Made by a program: the position numbers and the translations under genes | From: Desulfurivibrio sp. | GTDB lineage: Bacteria; Desulfobacterota; Desulfobulbia; Desulfobulbales; SURF-16 | Length of the DNA stretch: 55,279 bases | Direction of reading: 5' to 3' | Assembly: GCA_003605035.1 (NCBI GenBank) | Contig: QZKJ01000079.1 | Span: 1 to 55,279, forward strand | The notes under the pieces: generated by a model | What the model was told of the DNA's origin: nothing | Seen by the model: the letters and a program-made list of their open reading frames with translations, nothing else | Databases searched by the model: none | In this document: in pieces, positions 31,472 through 41,038 of the stretch | Layout: the number at the start of each line of letters is the position of its first letter | Numbering within the stretch: position 1 is the first letter of the stretch

Positions 31472-33874
31472 ATGAAGAATCTGAATAAAAAAACAATCAA
31501 TGTGGCAATTGTCGGCGGCGGTCCTGGATGCAAGGCGCTTATGGATATGATCTTTGCTGAAAAGCTTGATCAGCTTCATATGAATCTCATAGCGGTGTCG
31601 GATACCAATCCTGAAGCAGTTGGGTACCGTTATGCCCAGGAACACCGGATTTATACGACTACGAATTACCGGGATCTCTATAAGTTAAAAGTTCTCAACA
31701 TGATCATTGAGCTGGCGGGCAGCGATGAGATCGCCGAGGAGATTTCCCGCAGTAAGCCTGCCCATATCCGTTTGATGGACCATATGGCGGCCCGGCTTTT
31801 CTGGGATGTCTTTAAGATTGAAGAAGAAATGTTTGCCGAGTTGAAACTGAGAGGGGATGCACTCCGGAAGAAGACCCAGGATCTTAACAAAAGAGTCAAA
31901 GAATTACGCTGTATTTTCGGTGTCACTGATCTTATTGAACGACTTGATACATCATTTGAAGAAATTTTTCAGGGGGTGGTAAATCTCATCCCCCCCGCCT
32001 TTCAGTATCAGGAAATCGCATGCGCTCGCATTAGTTATCAGAATCAGGAATATCTGACTGAAAATTATAAAAAAACGGAATGGAATCTAATTAGTAACAT
32101 TGTCATCCACGGCGAACGCGTGGGTCTGGTGGAAGTCTGTTATCTTCATGAGAAATCGGTGGATTACAAGGGCCCTTTTCTGAAGGAAGAGAAAGACCTG
32201 GTTAATGCGATCGCCAAGCGGCTGGGGCGAGTCATCAGACACCGGCAGGCCGAGGATGCACTGCAGGAGAGCGAAGAGCGATATCGAACGATGCTGGATG
32301 CCTGTCCTGACCCTGTTGTTGTCTATGATATGGAGGGCAAATGCACCTATATCAATCCGGCCTTCACGCAGCTGTTCGGCTGGTCGCCGGAGGAGCGGCT
32401 GGGACAGAAACTGGATTATGTCCCGGAGAAAAACTGGCCGGAAACCAGAATGATGATCGATAAGGTGCGGTCGGGAAAAAGCTTCTCGGCTGTAGAAAGC
32501 CGGCGATATACCAAAGAAGGTAAAATTCTGGACGTCAGCATCAGCGCGGCTATCTACTCAAACCGCAACGGTACACCAAAGGGCAGTGTCCACATTTTAC
32601 ATGATATTACATCCCGGAAAATAGTGGAACAGGAGCTGCTGGAGGCTCGTGACGGTCTGGAGCGACGAGTCGGGGAGCGCACAGCCGAGCTGATGATGGC
32701 GATCGAGCAGCTGCAGCTTGAAATATATGAGAGGAAGAGGGCTGTCGAGCAATTAAAGGCATCTGAACAAAAGTATCGGGTCTTGTTTAATTATGACCCG
32801 AATCCGTTGTTCATGGTTGAGATGAAAACGGCCAGAATTCTGGATTTAAACAAGCAGGCTACGGAAAAATATCAATATTCTCGCAAGGAATTGCTGGGAA
32901 CGTCCTTTATTGATCTCTTCAATAATGATGACAACCAGCGTATCATCGAAGAGCTTCTCAAACTTACCGCAAATGACGAATATGGCTTTATGCACAAGCT
33001 ATGGGCCCGCAAAAAAGACGGCGGCCATTTTTTTGTTGATTTACATGCCCGGGTCGGCAAGTTTCGGAGGCTGCATCATGAAAGCCTTGGTCTGTGCCTC
33101 ATTATCAGAACCGTGGATATTACCCGCGGCCTTGAACGGGATGCCCAGTTGATCCAGGCCGGCAAAATGGCCACCCTTGGTGAGATGGCAACCGGTATCG
33201 CCCATGAGCTTAATCAACCTCTGAACGTTATCCAGGTAGGAAGTGATTTTCTTGCTAAAATGATCAGGCGGGGAAAGCATATCTCCGAGGAGCAACTCTT
33301 GACAGTGACCCGCAACATAAACGAACAGGTGGATCGCGCTGTCACTATTATCAACCATTTACGGGAGTTCGGCAGGAGAAGTGATTTCAGGGTCTACCCG
33401 GTTGATGTAAATAAACCCATAGAAGATGTCTTTACGATTATGGGCCAGCAACTCAAGTTGCGAAACATCGATGTCATTCTCAAACTGGGTAAGAATCTGC
33501 CGAAGATCATGGGCGACAAGAACCGGCTGGAGCAGATTTTTCTGAATCTGGTCACCAATGCCAGAGATGCTTTGGATGCCAAGGAATCAACGGAAATTAA
33601 AAAACTGACAATTTCCACATACGAAAAAGATGGCATGGTGGTGGCCCTGGTATCGGATACCGGTACGGGTATATCAAAACACGTCCGAGACAAAATATTC
33701 GAACCGTTTTTTACGACAAAGGAAGTGGGCAAAGGAACCGGTCTGGGGCTTTCGATCACCTATAATCTGGTGAAAGATTTCCAGGGCGATATCAGCGTGG
33801 AATCAGTCCTGGGAGTGGGCGCTACCTTTACGGTGCGCTTCCCGGCCTATCGAGAAAAGGGGGTGCCGGGGTGA
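31472..33874 (+). CDS. Histidine kinase with N-terminal Rossmann-like domain, GAF-like and two PAS domains
   Basis: 800 residues, no membrane segment. Residues 8-120 begin INVAIVGGGPGCKALMDMI, a glycine-rich dinucleotide-binding turn, followed by NLIAVSDTNPEAVG (acidic end of strand 2) and MIIELAGSDEIAEEI, as in NAD(P)-binding domains. A GAF-like region follows (about 150-260), then PAS 1 (about 265-385), a coiled coil, PAS 2 (about 425-555), and a kinase core with H in [53 protein letters not shown]. The input could be NAD(H) or a related nucleotide. The stop overlaps the next start (GTGA), so it is likely the direct partner of that hybrid. Confidence 0.9.
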   Translation: MKNLNKKTINVAIVGGGPGCKALMDMIFAEKLDQLHMNLIAVSDTNPEAVGYRYAQEHRIYTTTNYRDLYKLKVLNMIIELAGSDEIAEEISRSKPAHIRLMDHMAARLFWDVFKIEEEMFAELKLRGDALRKKTQDLNKRVKELRCIFGVTDLIERLDTSFEEIFQGVVNLIPPAFQYQEIACARISYQNQEYLTENYKKTEWNLISNIVIHGERVGLVEVCYLHEKSVDYKGPFLKEEKDLVNAIAKRLGRVIRHRQAEDALQESEERYRTMLDACPDPVVVYDMEGKCTYINPAFTQLFGWSPEERLGQKLDYVPEKNWPETRMMIDKVRSGKSFSAVESRRYTKEGKILDVSISAAIYSNRNGTPKGSVHILHDITSRKIVEQELLEARDGLERRVGERTAELMMAIEQLQLEIYERKRAVEQLKASEQKYRVLFNYDPNPLFMVEMKTARILDLNKQATEKYQYSRKELLGTSFIDLFNNDDNQRIIEELLKLTANDEYGFMHKLWARKKDGGHFFVDLHARVGKFRRLHHESLGLCLIIRTVDITRGLERDAQLIQAGKMATLGEMATGIAHELNQPLNVIQVGSDFLAKMIRRGKHISEEQLLTVTRNINEQVDRAVTIINHLREFGRRSDFRVYPVDVNKPIEDVFTIMGQQLKLRNIDVILKLGKNLPKIMGDKNRLEQIFLNLVTNARDALDAKESTEIKKLTISTYEKDGMVVALVSDTGTGISKHVRDKIFEPFFTTKEVGKGTGLGLSITYNLVKDFQGDISVESVLGVGATFTVRFPAYREKGVPG

Positions 33875-35031
33875 CAAAGATATTGGTCATTGATGATGAG
33901 CGGCCTATCCTGGACATGTTGGAACTCTCTTTGTCCAGCGAAGGGTATGATGTGTTGACGGCTGAAAACGGTGAAAAGGCCCTGGAGATTTTCAAGGAAC
34001 AATCTCCTCAGCTCGTTCTGACCGACATCAGGATGCCGGGCATTGACGGCATTGAGGTGCTGAAGAGGATCAAGACCTTGAACAAAGAGGTGGAAGTCGT
34101 TGTCATTACCGGCCACGGCGATATGAATATCGCCATAGCCGCCCTCCAGCATGGGGCATCGGATTTCGTCACGAAACCGCTGCGGGATGAAGTTTTAATG
34201 GTCTCGATTGAAAGGGCTGAGAAAAAGCTGGCCATGTGCCGACAGTTAAAGGATTATACCGATAATTTAGAGCAAAAGGTGGAGGAATGTAAGCTCAGCC
34301 TCAGGCAGGCCCAGGAACAGCTGGTAAAAACCGAGCGCCTGGCCAGCATGGGAGAGACAGTGGCGGGATTGGCGCATTGCATCAAGAATATCATGACCGG
34401 CCTCGGCGGCGGCATGTATATGTTCCACACGGGTATGGTTAAAGAGAAGCCCGCTATGGTGGAGGAGGGCTGGGCCATGTTTCAACGCAACATGGAGCGG
34501 GTCTCGGATCTTGTCCTTGATTTGTTAAGGTATGCGAAACAGACGGCGCCGCAACGCGGTCCTTGCAGACTCAATGAAGTTGTCCGGGAAGTAATGAGAA
34601 TTTTTAGAGTAGAGGCTGGAATTCATAAGGTTGCGTTGAGCATGGACCTGGATCCTGACCTGAAGGAGGCTGATATTGAGTATGACGGCATGCAGCGGGT
34701 GTTGGTGAATCTGATTGCAAATGCTGTTGATGCTTGCATTTATGATGCCGATATTTCCAAGAAGTGGGAGGTCTTGGTTAAGACCAGGGTCAGAACCGGC
34801 GCCGATCAGGTCAAAACCATCCACATCACCGTCACGGATAATGGCTGCGGCATGACTGATGAGGTTAAGGGGCATCTCTTCCAGAGATTTTTCACTACCA
34901 AAGCAGGACGGGGCATAGGACTCGGCCTGCTCGTTACTCAAAAAGTCGTTCATGAACATGGAGGGGAGATTCTCCTGGAGTCAACAGCCGGTCAAGGGAC
35001 TAGCGTTTCGGTTTTGCTGCCCGTAGTATAA
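33871..35031 (+). CDS. Receiver-histidine kinase hybrid, translationally coupled
   Basis: 386 residues from GTG 33871, overlapping the previous stop by 4 bp. Receiver with D52 (LVLTDIRMPG) and K in FVTKPLRDE, coiled coil (NLEQKVEECKLSLRQAQEQL), H in GLAHCIKNIMTGL, LVNLIANAVDAC, DNGCGMTDE, and GIGLGLLVTQKVVHEHGGE, where the usual GTG is GIG. Same design as the two hybrids at 27.6 and 30.1 kb but more diverged. It probably receives phosphate from the Rossmann-PAS kinase and acts as an intermediate; the final target is unknown. Confidence 0.92.
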   Translation: MTKILVIDDERPILDMLELSLSSEGYDVLTAENGEKALEIFKEQSPQLVLTDIRMPGIDGIEVLKRIKTLNKEVEVVVITGHGDMNIAIAALQHGASDFVTKPLRDEVLMVSIERAEKKLAMCRQLKDYTDNLEQKVEECKLSLRQAQEQLVKTERLASMGETVAGLAHCIKNIMTGLGGGMYMFHTGMVKEKPAMVEEGWAMFQRNMERVSDLVLDLLRYAKQTAPQRGPCRLNEVVREVMRIFRVEAGIHKVALSMDLDPDLKEADIEYDGMQRVLVNLIANAVDACIYDADISKKWEVLVKTRVRTGADQVKTIHITVTDNGCGMTDEVKGHLFQRFFTTKAGRGIGLGLLVTQKVVHEHGGEILLESTAGQGTSVSVLLPVV

Positions 35032-35032
35032 C

Positions 35033-35120
35033 AAGTCAGGAGTCAGGAGCCAGAAGCCAGGAGTCAGAATAAAACGTGATAAAATCAATTCTGCTGAATT
35101 TCTGTCTCCTGTCTCCTTTT
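35033..35120. repeat. AGTCAGGAG-type inverted repeat
   Basis: AGTCAGGAGTCAGGAGCCAG (35034-35053) and related units face TTTCTGTCTCCTGTCTCC (35099-35116). It sits between two convergent genes and may act as a terminator for both. A similar element lies at 47853-47935. Confidence 0.6.
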
Positions 35121-35121
35121 A

Positions 35122-35604
35122 TTACAGACCCAGAAGTTCGGCAATATCGGGATGTTTCGTGATGACCTTGAGAAACTGAGTCGTCCGGCGTTCAAGGCGA
35201 TTCTCCAGAATATCGGCCGCCTTGCGCATAACGAAGAATCCCATGGTATGATCTCTTTCAAAAAGGTTGAAGAGTTCGTCTTTCGGCAGGATAAAGACTT
35301 CACTGGGTTCGGCGCAGACAGCCATGGAGGTGTGGGTGTCTTCCCGGCGCAGGGCCGCCCAGCCGAATGAGTACCCCGGTTTGATGGCGCCCAGGGAGAT
35401 GATAATCAGCGAGGCGAGTTCAGCCTCCAGCAACACCTTGCCTCTTCTCAGTGAGTAGAAATGCGAGGCCGGGCTGCCCGTTTCGAAAATGATCTGCCTT
35501 CCCTCGAATGACTGTACCTGAACTATGGGAAGCAATTGTTCAAGCATCTTGTCCGTCAGATTCTCAAACAGTATGATTTTTTTCAGGTCTTCTACGGAAA
35601 CCAT
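35122..35604 (-). CDS. Cyclic nucleotide-binding domain protein (no output domain)
   Basis: 160 residues with the CRP-type beta-roll: LKKIILFENLTDKMLEQLLP, GRQIIFETGSPASHFYSLRR, GKVLLEAEL, and a phosphate-cassette region PGYSFGWAALRREDTHTSMA, followed by helices but no helix-turn-helix. The cassette lacks the standard GE...RxA pattern, so the ligand may not be cAMP. Last gene after the antiporter operon on the same strand, 49 bp beyond the third D-type subunit, suggesting a regulatory add-on to transport. Confidence 0.82.
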   Translation of the reverse strand: MVSVEDLKKIILFENLTDKMLEQLLPIVQVQSFEGRQIIFETGSPASHFYSLRRGKVLLEAELASLIIISLGAIKPGYSFGWAALRREDTHTSMAVCAEPSEVFILPKDELFNLFERDHTMGFFVMRKAADILENRLERRTTQFLKVITKHPDIAELLGL

Positions 35605-35653
35605 AAATATCTCCTCTTTATCCCTGCCCGCTGAACTGGAATTAAAACATATC

Positions 35654-37417
35654 TTACGTTAAAAGGAAAATTATTACCAGAAAGACAGTGGCCAGAGCGG
35701 CCCCGATTCCCACCGGCGCAGTGCCCGTTTGCAATGCCGCGCGAGTCGTTTCGATCCTGCCCCGCAGTTTCTCGCCTGTCAAACCGGAGACGCTCCAGAG
35801 AGGAATCAGGATCCCCAGGGTGAAAATTTCCGGGCCGCGTCGGGACATCCGCCCGGCAAACCCGGCCAGTCCTTCCGCGAAGACTCTATTGGCGAACCTG
35901 TTAACGCCATTCAAGGATTTGTCCATGAGATAATAAAAGAGGCGTCCCCCTTTGCGATAAAACCAATCGGTATCAATGGAAATGGTCTCTGTCCTTTTCA
36001 GCAGCTTAAGAAACAGGAAAAAGACCAGGGCTGAGAGGGAAAGCAGTTGCAACTGGGCCACCACATGATTGACAGTATATGCCTGGTAATGGACTTCATA
36101 GGGCAAGATATCGTAAAGCGGTTTCGGGTAAAGGCCGAGAAAAATACACAGAAAGGCTAAAAAACCCATGGCGATAAGCATGGATTTATTGGTTTCACCT
36201 GGTCTCAACCCCTTATCCTTGGCAAAAAAGACAAAGTAAGGGAATTTGATTCCGGCATGGAGAAAAACGCCGGCCGAGGCAATTTCCAAAATAAGCCATA
36301 CCCAGAACAGGTGTTCATGAATGGCTCCGTCAATGATAAGGGATTTGCTGGTAAATCCGCTTGTGGCAGGCACCGAGGAAATGGCAAGAGCCCCGATTGT
36401 GCCGAAAATCAGGGTCCATGGCATGGTTTTGTAGAGGCCGCCAAGATCGGTGCACTTGCTTTTTCCCGTCATATACAGCACTGAACCGGCGGACATCCAG
36501 AGAAGCGCCTTATAGATAATATGACAAAAGGCATGAGCCGCGGCGCCGTTTAAAGACATCATGGTGCCGATCCCTACTCCGGTGACCATGAAACCAACCT
36601 GGTTGATAATGCTGTAAGCGAGGATGCGGCGCATGTCGTTTTCCAGAAGCGCATAAATAATGCCGTAGATGGTCATACAACATCCTACCACTATTAGTAT
36701 CTCCCAGCCGGGGAACCCCCTGATCAAGGTATAGACCGCCGTCTTGGTGGTATAGGCGCTGAGAATGACCCCCCCGGTTACGGTGGCCTCGGGATAGGAG
36801 TCAGGGAGCCAGGCGTGCATGGGAGGAGCGGCGGCATTGACCAGAATGCCAATGAGGATAAGATAGGTTCCCAGGTTCCGGTCGGTCATGGCATCAAAGG
36901 CAATCGATCCGGTCTGGGTGATATAGATTACCAGACCGGCCAGCAGGCAAAGCCCGCCAAAAATATGCACCAGGATGTAGCGCATAGCAGATCCCTGGGC
37001 CTTTTCGGTCTTTCGCGCCAGAATCAGAAAGGTAGAGGCCACCGCCATAACTTCCCAGAAGAAATAAAGGGAAACCATGTCGCCGGCAAACACCACGCCC
37101 AGGGCGCTTCCTATATAGAAAAGGGCGGCCATATGCTGGGTGCTGTCTTTCAGATAAAAGGAATAAATGAAGGCTGCAAACGCGTTGAGAGTAAAGATAT
37201 AGCCAAAGACCTTGCTGAGCTTGTCCACTCTTAAAAAGGTAAGGTCAAAGCCGAAAAAATGAATTTGCCAGGAAGATCCGGGCTGCAGCTGGGAAATCAA
37301 ATAAAAGGCAAGCGCTGGCAGGATGATTACATACCAGTTCCGGGCATTCCCCTTGAAGAAAGGCACCAGGAGGGCGCCAAGTATCAGGAGCGCTGCAGGC
37401 GGAAAATCACCTATCAT
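35654..37417 (-). CDS. Third Mrp/Nuo antiporter-like subunit (MnhD/NuoN-like, C-terminally extended)
   Basis: 587 residues, about 14 membrane segments. The proton-transporter core is clear, with the TM5 glutamate in FFWEVMAVASTF and family motif PPMHAWLPDSYPEATVTGG. Where classical subunits have a TM7 lysine before that motif, here the sequence is ILVNAAAPP (Asn). A later K (SAYTTKTAVYTLIRG) and HIIYKALLW are kept. A C-terminal extension (about 470-587) holds a further membrane helix. This protein overlaps the small membrane gene by 11 bp and is the last transport gene of the operon. Whether it pumps is uncertain. Confidence 0.85.
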   Translation of the reverse strand: MIGDFPPAALLILGALLVPFFKGNARNWYVIILPALAFYLISQLQPGSSWQIHFFGFDLTFLRVDKLSKVFGYIFTLNAFAAFIYSFYLKDSTQHMAALFYIGSALGVVFAGDMVSLYFFWEVMAVASTFLILARKTEKAQGSAMRYILVHIFGGLCLLAGLVIYITQTGSIAFDAMTDRNLGTYLILIGILVNAAAPPMHAWLPDSYPEATVTGGVILSAYTTKTAVYTLIRGFPGWEILIVVGCCMTIYGIIYALLENDMRRILAYSIINQVGFMVTGVGIGTMMSLNGAAAHAFCHIIYKALLWMSAGSVLYMTGKSKCTDLGGLYKTMPWTLIFGTIGALAISSVPATSGFTSKSLIIDGAIHEHLFWVWLILEIASAGVFLHAGIKFPYFVFFAKDKGLRPGETNKSMLIAMGFLAFLCIFLGLYPKPLYDILPYEVHYQAYTVNHVVAQLQLLSLSALVFFLFLKLLKRTETISIDTDWFYRKGGRLFYYLMDKSLNGVNRFANRVFAEGLAGFAGRMSRRGPEIFTLGILIPLWSVSGLTGEKLRGRIETTRAALQTGTAPVGIGAALATVFLVIIFLLT

Positions 37418-37658
37418 AGTAATCCTCCTTTGTTTTCAGCACCAGAGCCACTAATTTGGAAAAAAGTATCAGAACCGCACATGAAATAAAGCCGAGCAGG
37501 GCAAAGAACCCGAAATAACCGTCAAAGCCAAAGTAGGCATGCCGGTCGGTAAAAAAGTCAGGAATTACTGTCAGCACGCAGACAATGTAAAGAAGGATCC
37601 ACAGCTTTTTTATGGTTTCAGGCCGGTCAAAATAATCGAATTCTTTTTTTGGTTTCAT
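37407..37658 (-). CDS. Small two-helix membrane protein of the antiporter operon
   Basis: 83 residues. Charged N-terminus (MKPKKEFDYFDRPETIKKL), TM1 LWILLYIVCVLTVIPDFF, a short loop with HAYFGFDGYFG, TM2 FALLGFISCAVLILFSKLV, and a basic/acidic tail. I do not recognise a named family. Its position between two D-type subunits and the 11-bp overlap with the next gene indicate a subunit or assembly factor of the complex. Confidence 0.75.
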   Translation of the reverse strand: MKPKKEFDYFDRPETIKKLWILLYIVCVLTVIPDFFTDRHAYFGFDGYFGFFALLGFISCAVLILFSKLVALVLKTKEDYYDR

Positions 37659-37686
37659 AGTTCGTTTCTGCTGTTTAATTCTTCAT

Positions 37687-39147
37687 TTACATCGCCAGTT
37701 CCGCCAGTTTGAGAAAGAGCGAGGGATAAAAAAACAGCGCGATAGTGCCTGCGGCGGTAATCACCAGAGGGACCACGCACCATATCGGAGCCTCTTCTAC
37801 TCTGTTTTCAAACATGGCCTCTTCCGGCGTGCAGAAAAAGGCCTTATACACAATAGGGAAAAAATAGGCGGCATTTAACAGTGAACTTGAAAGAAGCACA
37901 ACCAGCATAGGCCACTGATCAGCCTGGAGAGTTCCCTGAACAAGATACCATTTGCTGAAAAAACCACCGGTGGGAGGCAGACCGATTACGCTCAGAGAAC
38001 CAATGAAGAAAGCGACCATGGTAACCGGCATTCTTCTGCCGATGCCGACCATTTCGCTGATGTTCTTTTTGCCCGTGGCGACAAAAATCGCGCCGGCACA
38101 AAAAAACAGGGTGATCTTGCCGAAGGCGTGCATGGCAATATGGGTCATGCCGCCGATTACCCCCTTGGGCGAAAGGAGCGCCACGCCCAAGACAATATAG
38201 GAAAGCTGGCCAATGGTGGAAAAGGCAAGGCGCCTTTTCAGGCCGTCCTGGGAAAGAGCGATAAGTGAAGCCGTGATAACTGTAAAGGCGGCAAGATAGC
38301 AGATGACGGTACCGAGATTAAGGCGGGCCAAAAGGTCAATGCCAAATACGCCGGTGAGAACGCGAAGAACGCTGAAAGCGCCGACCTTGACGACAGCCAC
38401 TGCATGCAGCAGGGCGCTGACCGGTGTGGGCGCTACCATGGCTGCGGGAAGCCATGAATGAAAGGGCATGATCCCCGCCTTGGCAAAACCGAGCACCAGC
38501 ATGAGAAGAAGCACGAGCATGGTGGCATGAGATTCTGTTCCGGTAAAAATTCCTTGCTTGGAGAACTCAAGGGTGCCTGTCAGATTGTAGCATATCAACA
38601 TGGCGGGAAGAACCAGCGCGATTGAGGCGCCCACGATATACAGCAGATATTTTCGACCTGAGCTGCGGGCCTCCTGGTCCTGGTGATGGGCAACCAGAGG
38701 ATAGGTGGCAAAGGAAAGCATCTCGTAAAAAAGGTACAGGGTCAGCAGATTGGCGGAAAAGGCCACCCCGATGGTGGCGGAAAGGGCGATGGCAAAGAAG
38801 CAGAAATACCTGGTCTGACTGTGTTCGTGCAACCCGCGCATATAGCCGATGGAATAAATGGTCGTCACAATCCACAGGGTGGAAGAGACCAGGGCAAAGA
38901 GCATGCCGAAGGCGTCAACCTTGAATTTGATGGCAACGCCCGGCAGGACTTCGGCGACGGTATAGACGATCTCCGTTCCCTGCAGGATGGCCGGGACCAT
39001 GGAGGCGACAATGGCAAGCTTGATAAAGGCGGCTACGAAGGTCCAGCCCTCGCGGACGTTCGGATTTCGGCTGGAAACCAGCATGGGGGTAACCAACAGC
39101 GAAACCAGAACGGCCAGCAGGGGTTTGATTGAAGTGATCGTTTCCAT
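37687..39147 (-). CDS. Second MnhD-like proton antiporter subunit
   Basis: 486 residues from ATG 39147; GTG 39153 is an alternative overlapping the previous stop. Fourteen predicted helices. TM5 glutamate in LYLFYEMLSFATYPLV, TM7 lysine in LGFAKAGIMPFHSWLP, and a later HAVAVVKVGAFSVLRV lysine are all present, so the ion path looks intact. Also typical are IGLPPTGGFFSKWYLV and ISMVGIGRRMP-like loops. It starts 2 bp after the upstream D subunit ends. Probably a second ion-translocating module. Confidence 0.9.
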   Translation of the reverse strand: METITSIKPLLAVLVSLLVTPMLVSSRNPNVREGWTFVAAFIKLAIVASMVPAILQGTEIVYTVAEVLPGVAIKFKVDAFGMLFALVSSTLWIVTTIYSIGYMRGLHEHSQTRYFCFFAIALSATIGVAFSANLLTLYLFYEMLSFATYPLVAHHQDQEARSSGRKYLLYIVGASIALVLPAMLICYNLTGTLEFSKQGIFTGTESHATMLVLLLMLVLGFAKAGIMPFHSWLPAAMVAPTPVSALLHAVAVVKVGAFSVLRVLTGVFGIDLLARLNLGTVICYLAAFTVITASLIALSQDGLKRRLAFSTIGQLSYIVLGVALLSPKGVIGGMTHIAMHAFGKITLFFCAGAIFVATGKKNISEMVGIGRRMPVTMVAFFIGSLSVIGLPPTGGFFSKWYLVQGTLQADQWPMLVVLLSSSLLNAAYFFPIVYKAFFCTPEEAMFENRVEEAPIWCVVPLVITAAGTIALFFYPSLFLKLAELAM

Positions 39148-39149
39148 TA

Positions 39150-40640
39150 TCACACCAGACCTTCAGGAATGGCAAATTTAATAATATGATTAACAATATC
39201 ACCGGTGTAAAGCCCGACCAGGATCAGGATAACGGCCACAATCAACAGGGGAACCACCATTGTAAGCGGGGCCTCATCCATTGGTTCCGGCGGCTGATCA
39301 TGTCCATGATGATCGCTGAATGGTTCGTAATAGCAGATTTCAAAAATCCTGAAAAACAGAACCACCGAGACCAGGCTGCTGAAAATCAGGGCGGCCATGA
39401 AGCCATAATGGCCGGCCTGAAGGGCGCCGACGATCAGATACCACTTGCTGAAAAACCCGCAGGTGGGAGGAACACCGATAATGGACATGGCCCCTACAAC
39501 AAAGGCCCCCATGGTAAAAGGCATTTTCCGGAACAAGCCCTGCAGGTTCTCAAAGGCATATCCCTTGACCTTATAGACGATATTGCCGACCACCAGAAAG
39601 ACGCACAGCGTCATCAGTGCGTCATTGACAATATGGAGGATGGCCCCGGTCATGCCGGCGCGGTTGCCCAGCCAGGCGCCGCCCACCATATAACCAATTT
39701 CCGCCACCACGATAAAGGTCAGCATTTTCTTCAGATTACGTTCCGCCAGGGCAAGGATGGCGCCCATGACAATGGCGATAACGGCCAGCCAGACCACGAT
39801 GTTGTTCAAAGCCAGGGTGGCAAAGGCAAATTCCGGGGTAAAGATGGTTAAGATGAGCCGTATCATCACATAGACCATCACCTTGGTCACCAGCGGGGCA
39901 ATCAGACTGCTGGCCGCCGAAGTGGCATGGGTATAGGCATTGGGCAGCCAGGAGTGCAGGGGGAAAAAGGCCATCTTGAGCCAGACCCCGACCATGCAGA
40001 TAATAAAAGCGGCCAGCACGGCCCTGGATTGATAAAGGGGAGGCAGCAGCCGCGCAATATCAACCATATTCAGGGAGCCGGTGACAATATAGAGATAGCC
40101 GACCCCCAGCAGATAAAAACAGGCGCCGATGGTACCCATATAGAGATAATTCAGGGATGACAGCGGGGCGCGTTCTTCTCCCATGGCAAGCAGGCCGTAA
40201 CCGGTCAAGGCCGCGATCTCCAGCAGTACATAAAGGTTAAAGGCGTCACCGGTGACCACAATGCCCAGGAGACCGGTTACCATCAGGATGTATAAGGTAT
40301 AGAATGGCCCCGCCTTATCCGGGAATTCCTGCTCAATACTTTTTTTGGCCGCGATCACATTCAAAAGGGCTACACTGGCAACGACCACCAGCACCAAGCC
40401 ATTTAAATGATCAACATAATAGGCGATGCCTACCGGTGGCGGCCAGCCGCCCAGGTGATAAATGACCACGCCTTTTTCCAGCACCGTTAACAGCAGACCG
40501 ATTGAGGCATAGACCACGACGCTCAGTGCCGTTACGATAATCGGAAAACACAGTCTTTTATTCACCCAGCCGGCAATGCTGATGGCAAAGGCGGACAGTA
40601 AGGGAACAATGACGAGAAGGGCAGGATATTGTTGGCTCAT
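39150..40640 (-). CDS. mnhD: Na+/H+ antiporter subunit D
   Basis: 496 residues. TM5 glutamate in LYVLLEIAALTGYGLL, TM7 lysine in GVWLKMAFFPLHSWLPNAYT, and a later lysine in LIAPLVTKVMVYVMIR are conserved, with IGVPPTCGFFSKWYLI after TM10. A His-rich cytoplasmic loop (DHHGHDQPPEPMDE) precedes the last helix. MrpD subunits exchange Na+ for H+ in the Mrp complex. It overlaps mnhC by 4 bp. Confidence 0.92.
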   Translation of the reverse strand: MSQQYPALLVIVPLLSAFAISIAGWVNKRLCFPIIVTALSVVVYASIGLLLTVLEKGVVIYHLGGWPPPVGIAYYVDHLNGLVLVVVASVALLNVIAAKKSIEQEFPDKAGPFYTLYILMVTGLLGIVVTGDAFNLYVLLEIAALTGYGLLAMGEERAPLSSLNYLYMGTIGACFYLLGVGYLYIVTGSLNMVDIARLLPPLYQSRAVLAAFIICMVGVWLKMAFFPLHSWLPNAYTHATSAASSLIAPLVTKVMVYVMIRLILTIFTPEFAFATLALNNIVVWLAVIAIVMGAILALAERNLKKMLTFIVVAEIGYMVGGAWLGNRAGMTGAILHIVNDALMTLCVFLVVGNIVYKVKGYAFENLQGLFRKMPFTMGAFVVGAMSIIGVPPTCGFFSKWYLIVGALQAGHYGFMAALIFSSLVSVVLFFRIFEICYYEPFSDHHGHDQPPEPMDEAPLTMVVPLLIVAVILILVGLYTGDIVNHIIKFAIPEGLV

Positions 40641-41038
40641 TTTTTTCTAATCTGGGCTAAGATTTCATCTTCCTCGAGGGTGTTGTACCGGCTGTAAATT
40701 CTCAGACACAAAGCCAGGGCAACTCCGAGGGTAGCCACCCCGACGACAATGGCTGTCAGCATCAGTACATGCGGCAGCGGATTGAGGTAATCCGCCGCAT
40801 GGACCGCTTCATGGACCGCCCCATGTCCGCCTGTTGAAATCGGGATGGTGGCCCCTTTTTTAACGCCTATGGACACGTAATACAGAATAATGGCCGTTTG
40901 AAAGATGTTCATGCCCACAATCTTTTTGACCAGGTTGTTTTTGGCAATCATGGCATAAAGACCAATCATCATTAAGGTGATATAGATCCAGTAATTATAC
41001 TTGGCGATAATTGTCGGTATCAGTTCAGCCATATTCAT
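40637..41038 (-). CDS. mnhC: Na+/H+ antiporter subunit C (NuoK-like)
   Basis: 133 residues from ATG 41038, where ATGA overlaps the mnhB stop. Three helices: YNYWIYITLMMIGLYAMI, GMNIFQTAIILYYVSIGV, and HVLMLTAIVVGVATLGVALA, the last with the MrpC/NuoK motif PHVLMLTAIVVGVA. A soluble loop with GGHGAVHEAVHAAD lies between helices 2 and 3. Cytoplasmic tail RYNTLEEDEILAQIRKK. Confidence 0.92.
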   Translation of the reverse strand: MNMAELIPTIIAKYNYWIYITLMMIGLYAMIAKNNLVKKIVGMNIFQTAIILYYVSIGVKKGATIPISTGGHGAVHEAVHAADYLNPLPHVLMLTAIVVGVATLGVALALCLRIYSRYNTLEEDEILAQIRKK

